A DNA stretch of 43,189 nt from positions 1 through 43,189 of the forward strand of contig NZ_FPCC01000023.1 of assembly GCF_900116875.1 (NCBI RefSeq), in the 5' to 3' direction. This stretch comes from Butyrivibrio sp. INlla21 (lineage in GTDB: Bacteria > Bacillota > Clostridia > Lachnospirales > Lachnospiraceae). The translations under genes and the position numbers were made by a program. Under the pieces are notes generated by a model. It ran no database searches, was not told the origin of the DNA, and saw nothing but the letters and a program-made list of their open reading frames with translations. How positions within the stretch are numbered: the first letter of the stretch is position 1; each line of letters starts with the position of its first letter. Below are positions 41,722-43,189 of the stretch, one piece after another.

Positions 41722-42627
41722 TTAACCAGCTTCAGATGCATTAACAAGTTCGTCGATTACAGATACAAGATTGCCGATCTCGGGCTTGGAAAGCTGTCTG
41801 TCGGCTCCAAGTGATTCTCCTTTTCTTCTCATTTCCTCATTAACAAGTGATGAGAAAATAATAAGAGGAATCTTCTTGGTTGCGTCATCGTCCTTTACAA
41901 GCTTGGTGAGTCTGTGGCCATCCATGATGGGCATCTCAATATCGGTGATGATACATTTGATTTGATCAAGCTCACCTCTGTCCTTACACTGTTTAATGTA
42001 ATCATATGCAAGCTTACCGTTCTCGAAATGTCTTACGTTGTTGTAACCTGCTTTATTGAGCGAATCAACAATAAGCTTATTAAGAAGCTGTGAATCCTCT
42101 GCAAGAACAATCGGAACTTCGTTTCTGGGACGTGATCCGATGTCTGAAAGAGCATCCATATTAAGACCCGTATTGGGATTAATGTCGGAAACAATTTTCT
42201 CAAAGTCGAGAATAATGATAAGCTGATTCTCAAACTTGATAATACCTGTTGAAATACTCTCCTCAGCCTTTGAAATTGTAGCATTGGGCTTGATGATGTC
42301 GGCCCATGATACTCTGTGAATACCTACAACCGAATCAACATGGAAAGCAATATCAAGTTTGTTGAAGTTGGTAACAATGAAAAGTCCGCCGGGCTTTGAT
42401 GCGCCCCTCTGAAGGCAGTTTCTAAGATCAATTGCAGTGATCATAGTATCACGCGGCATAAATATGCCTTCAATACTAGGATGAGCGTTAGGAACTGGCG
42501 TCACCTCCTGGTATACAATTATTTCCTTGATCTTAGCTACATTGATACCATAACAATGGTCATCAATCTTAAACTCAAGGACTTCTAACTCGTTGGTTCC
42601 GTTTTCAAGCAGGATTTTTGATTCCAT
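41722..42627 (-). CDS. cheV: Chemotaxis coupling protein CheV
   Basis: This 301-aa cytoplasmic protein has an N-terminal CheW domain (about 12-150) that couples receptors to CheA. The C-terminal receiver (about 172-297) carries the acidic pair AED (177-178), phospho-acceptor Asp229 in ITDIEMPIMDG, Ser in FSSLV and Lys in LSKPE. It tunes chemotaxis adaptation. No other che or flagellar gene is in the window. GAGGTGAGAG precedes the ATG, and the gene lies downstream of a 23S rRNA gene and its terminator, with AT-rich promoter-like sequence at 42650-42740. Confidence 0.95.
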   Translation of the reverse strand: MESKILLENGTNELEVLEFKIDDHCYGINVAKIKEIIVYQEVTPVPNAHPSIEGIFMPRDTMITAIDLRNCLQRGASKPGGLFIVTNFNKLDIAFHVDSVVGIHRVSWADIIKPNATISKAEESISTGIIKFENQLIIILDFEKIVSDINPNTGLNMDALSDIGSRPRNEVPIVLAEDSQLLNKLIVDSLNKAGYNNVRHFENGKLAYDYIKQCKDRGELDQIKCIITDIEMPIMDGHRLTKLVKDDDATKKIPLIIFSSLVNEEMRRKGESLGADRQLSKPEIGNLVSVIDELVNASEAG

Positions 42628-42765
42628 TCTCTCACCTCACGTGTAATATTGTATTGAATTGTGATTATTAATTCATTAAGAAAAATACTTTATTACGACT
42701 TATATTATATTGAATATCTTAGTTTAGTATAGCATAATTTTCTGAAAATAAATATAAAAAAACGA
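42628..42765 (-). promoter_or_regulatory. AT-rich upstream region of cheV
   Basis: Between the rRNA terminator and cheV the sequence is very AT-rich. On the minus strand it holds TATAAT-like boxes (near 42700-42715), but no -35/-10 pair of good spacing and no sigma-28-like site. It presumably holds the cheV promoter. Confidence 0.4.
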
Positions 42766-42791
42766 AAAAGACGGGCATTTGACCGTCTTTT
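42766..42791 (-). terminator. Intrinsic terminator of the rRNA operon
   Basis: On the minus strand AAAAGACGG pairs with CCGTCTTTT around an 8-nt loop, and TTTTTCGTTTTTTT follows. It is about 200 nt past the 23S 3' end, and no 5S gene lies between. Confidence 0.88.
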
Positions 42792-42908
42792 AAGAATTCA
42801 TTTATAAGTTTTTTATATTTTTCTTTATTTGTTCAAAAAGCAAAGAAAAAACTTGTACTTTCAAAACCGAACACTGAATATTTCCAGATAATTTCTATAC
42901 AGGTGAAG

Positions 42909-42942
42909 TTCTGCTCTCGACTATTTCATAGTCTCGCCAGAA
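42909..42942 (-). other. Hairpin in the 23S trailer
   Basis: GACTAT-TTC-ATAGTC with outer TTCTG/CAGAA arms lies about 50 nt past the 23S end. It is probably a processing hairpin or part of the 23S flanking stem. The rest of 42792-42990 shows no tRNA or 5S sequence. Confidence 0.55.
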
Positions 42943-42990
42943 CAACACTCGAACTAGATTCGGCCATGCCTCATCAAGTTCTCCTAGTTT

Positions 42991-43189
42991 GGATAAGCCC
43001 TCGACCTATTAGTACACATCAGCTGAACATGTTACCATGCTTACACCTTGTGCCTATCTAACCTCGTACTCTCCAAGGGGTCTTACTGCATACGCAGGGA
43101 TATCTCATCTTGAGGGGGGCTTCACGCTTAGATGCCTTCAGCGTTTATCCCTTCCGGACGTGGCTACCCAGCCTTATGCATCTGGCGAT
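42991..43189 (-). rRNA. 23S ribosomal RNA, 3' end (partial)
   Basis: The minus strand gives the conserved end of 23S, including the complement of GACCTATTAGTACACATCAG near 43003, CTTGGAGAGTACGAGGTTAG and the GGGATAAACGCTGAAGGCAT block. It ends in CTAATAGGTCGAGGGCTTAT. About 200 nt are in the window; the gene enters from the right edge. The exact 3' end, set here at about 42991, is uncertain by a few bases. Confidence 0.96.

Noticed and set aside
42792..42990. A 5S rRNA or tRNA gene after 23S
   Set aside because: No conserved 5S blocks or tRNA cloverleaf could be found on either strand; only a short hairpin and spacer.

Overview
The window looks like chromosome from a low-to-moderate GC, anaerobic Gram-positive bacterium of the Lachnospiraceae type (Butyrivibrio/Roseburia-like). 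This is an inference from remembered family resemblance, not a database search. The supporting genes are a MurJ/SpoVB-type flippase, ATPase-less CUT1 sugar ABC systems with a YesM/YesN two-component pair, CheV, a clostridial-type diaminopimelate decarboxylase and a low-GC 23S rRNA 3' end. Most genes are on the minus strand. I see no phage, plasmid, insertion sequence or CRISPR array.

Layout, left to right. At 1-412 are two small minus-strand genes that may be accessory proteins of a type VIIb (LXG) secretion locus continuing off the left edge. At 517-3241 are a lipid flippase and a lipoprotein. At 3391-8906 is a six-gene operon (Nif3-like, DUF3237, CE1 esterase, P-loop kinase, GH13_18 phosphorylase, second CE1 esterase) ending in a strong terminator, with a divergent AraC regulator at 9011-9844. 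At 9876-13083 and 13202-16585 are two sugar ABC importers, each with one binding protein and two permeases but no ATPase. A response regulator and sensor kinase follow at 16695-20027. Together, 3.4-20 kb is a carbohydrate-use block in which phosphorolysis would save ATP. At 20150-23946 are glgA, trpS and a lone, diverged cbiD.

The stretch 23947-24311 has no protein gene but is rich in structure. It holds a predicted ~120-nt small RNA on the + strand, with its own promoter, two hairpins, C-rich single-stranded segments and a textbook terminator. Next to it are two tandem stem-loops with a conserved 13-nt loop and compensatory stem changes. These lie beside a minus-strand set comprising a 96-aa protein, a papain-fold peptidase and a C39-like peptidase (24312-27200). 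This is the best candidate in the window for something undescribed.

At 27377-33141 are a GGDEF(degenerate)-EAL protein, a CDF cation exporter, a lipoprotein, and an HTH-fused solitary adenine methyltransferase that appears to be translated from a leaderless mRNA. At 33213-38590 are aroF-type DAHP synthase and a convergent minus-strand run hisH-hisF-ung-lysA-xer, where the Xer-like recombinase has lost three of its catalytic residues. At 38644-42627 are a long acidic single-pass membrane protein with repeated short motifs, a SIR2-like protein and cheV. The 3' end of a 23S rRNA gene, its flanking hairpin and its terminator close the window, with no 5S gene between 23S and the terminator.
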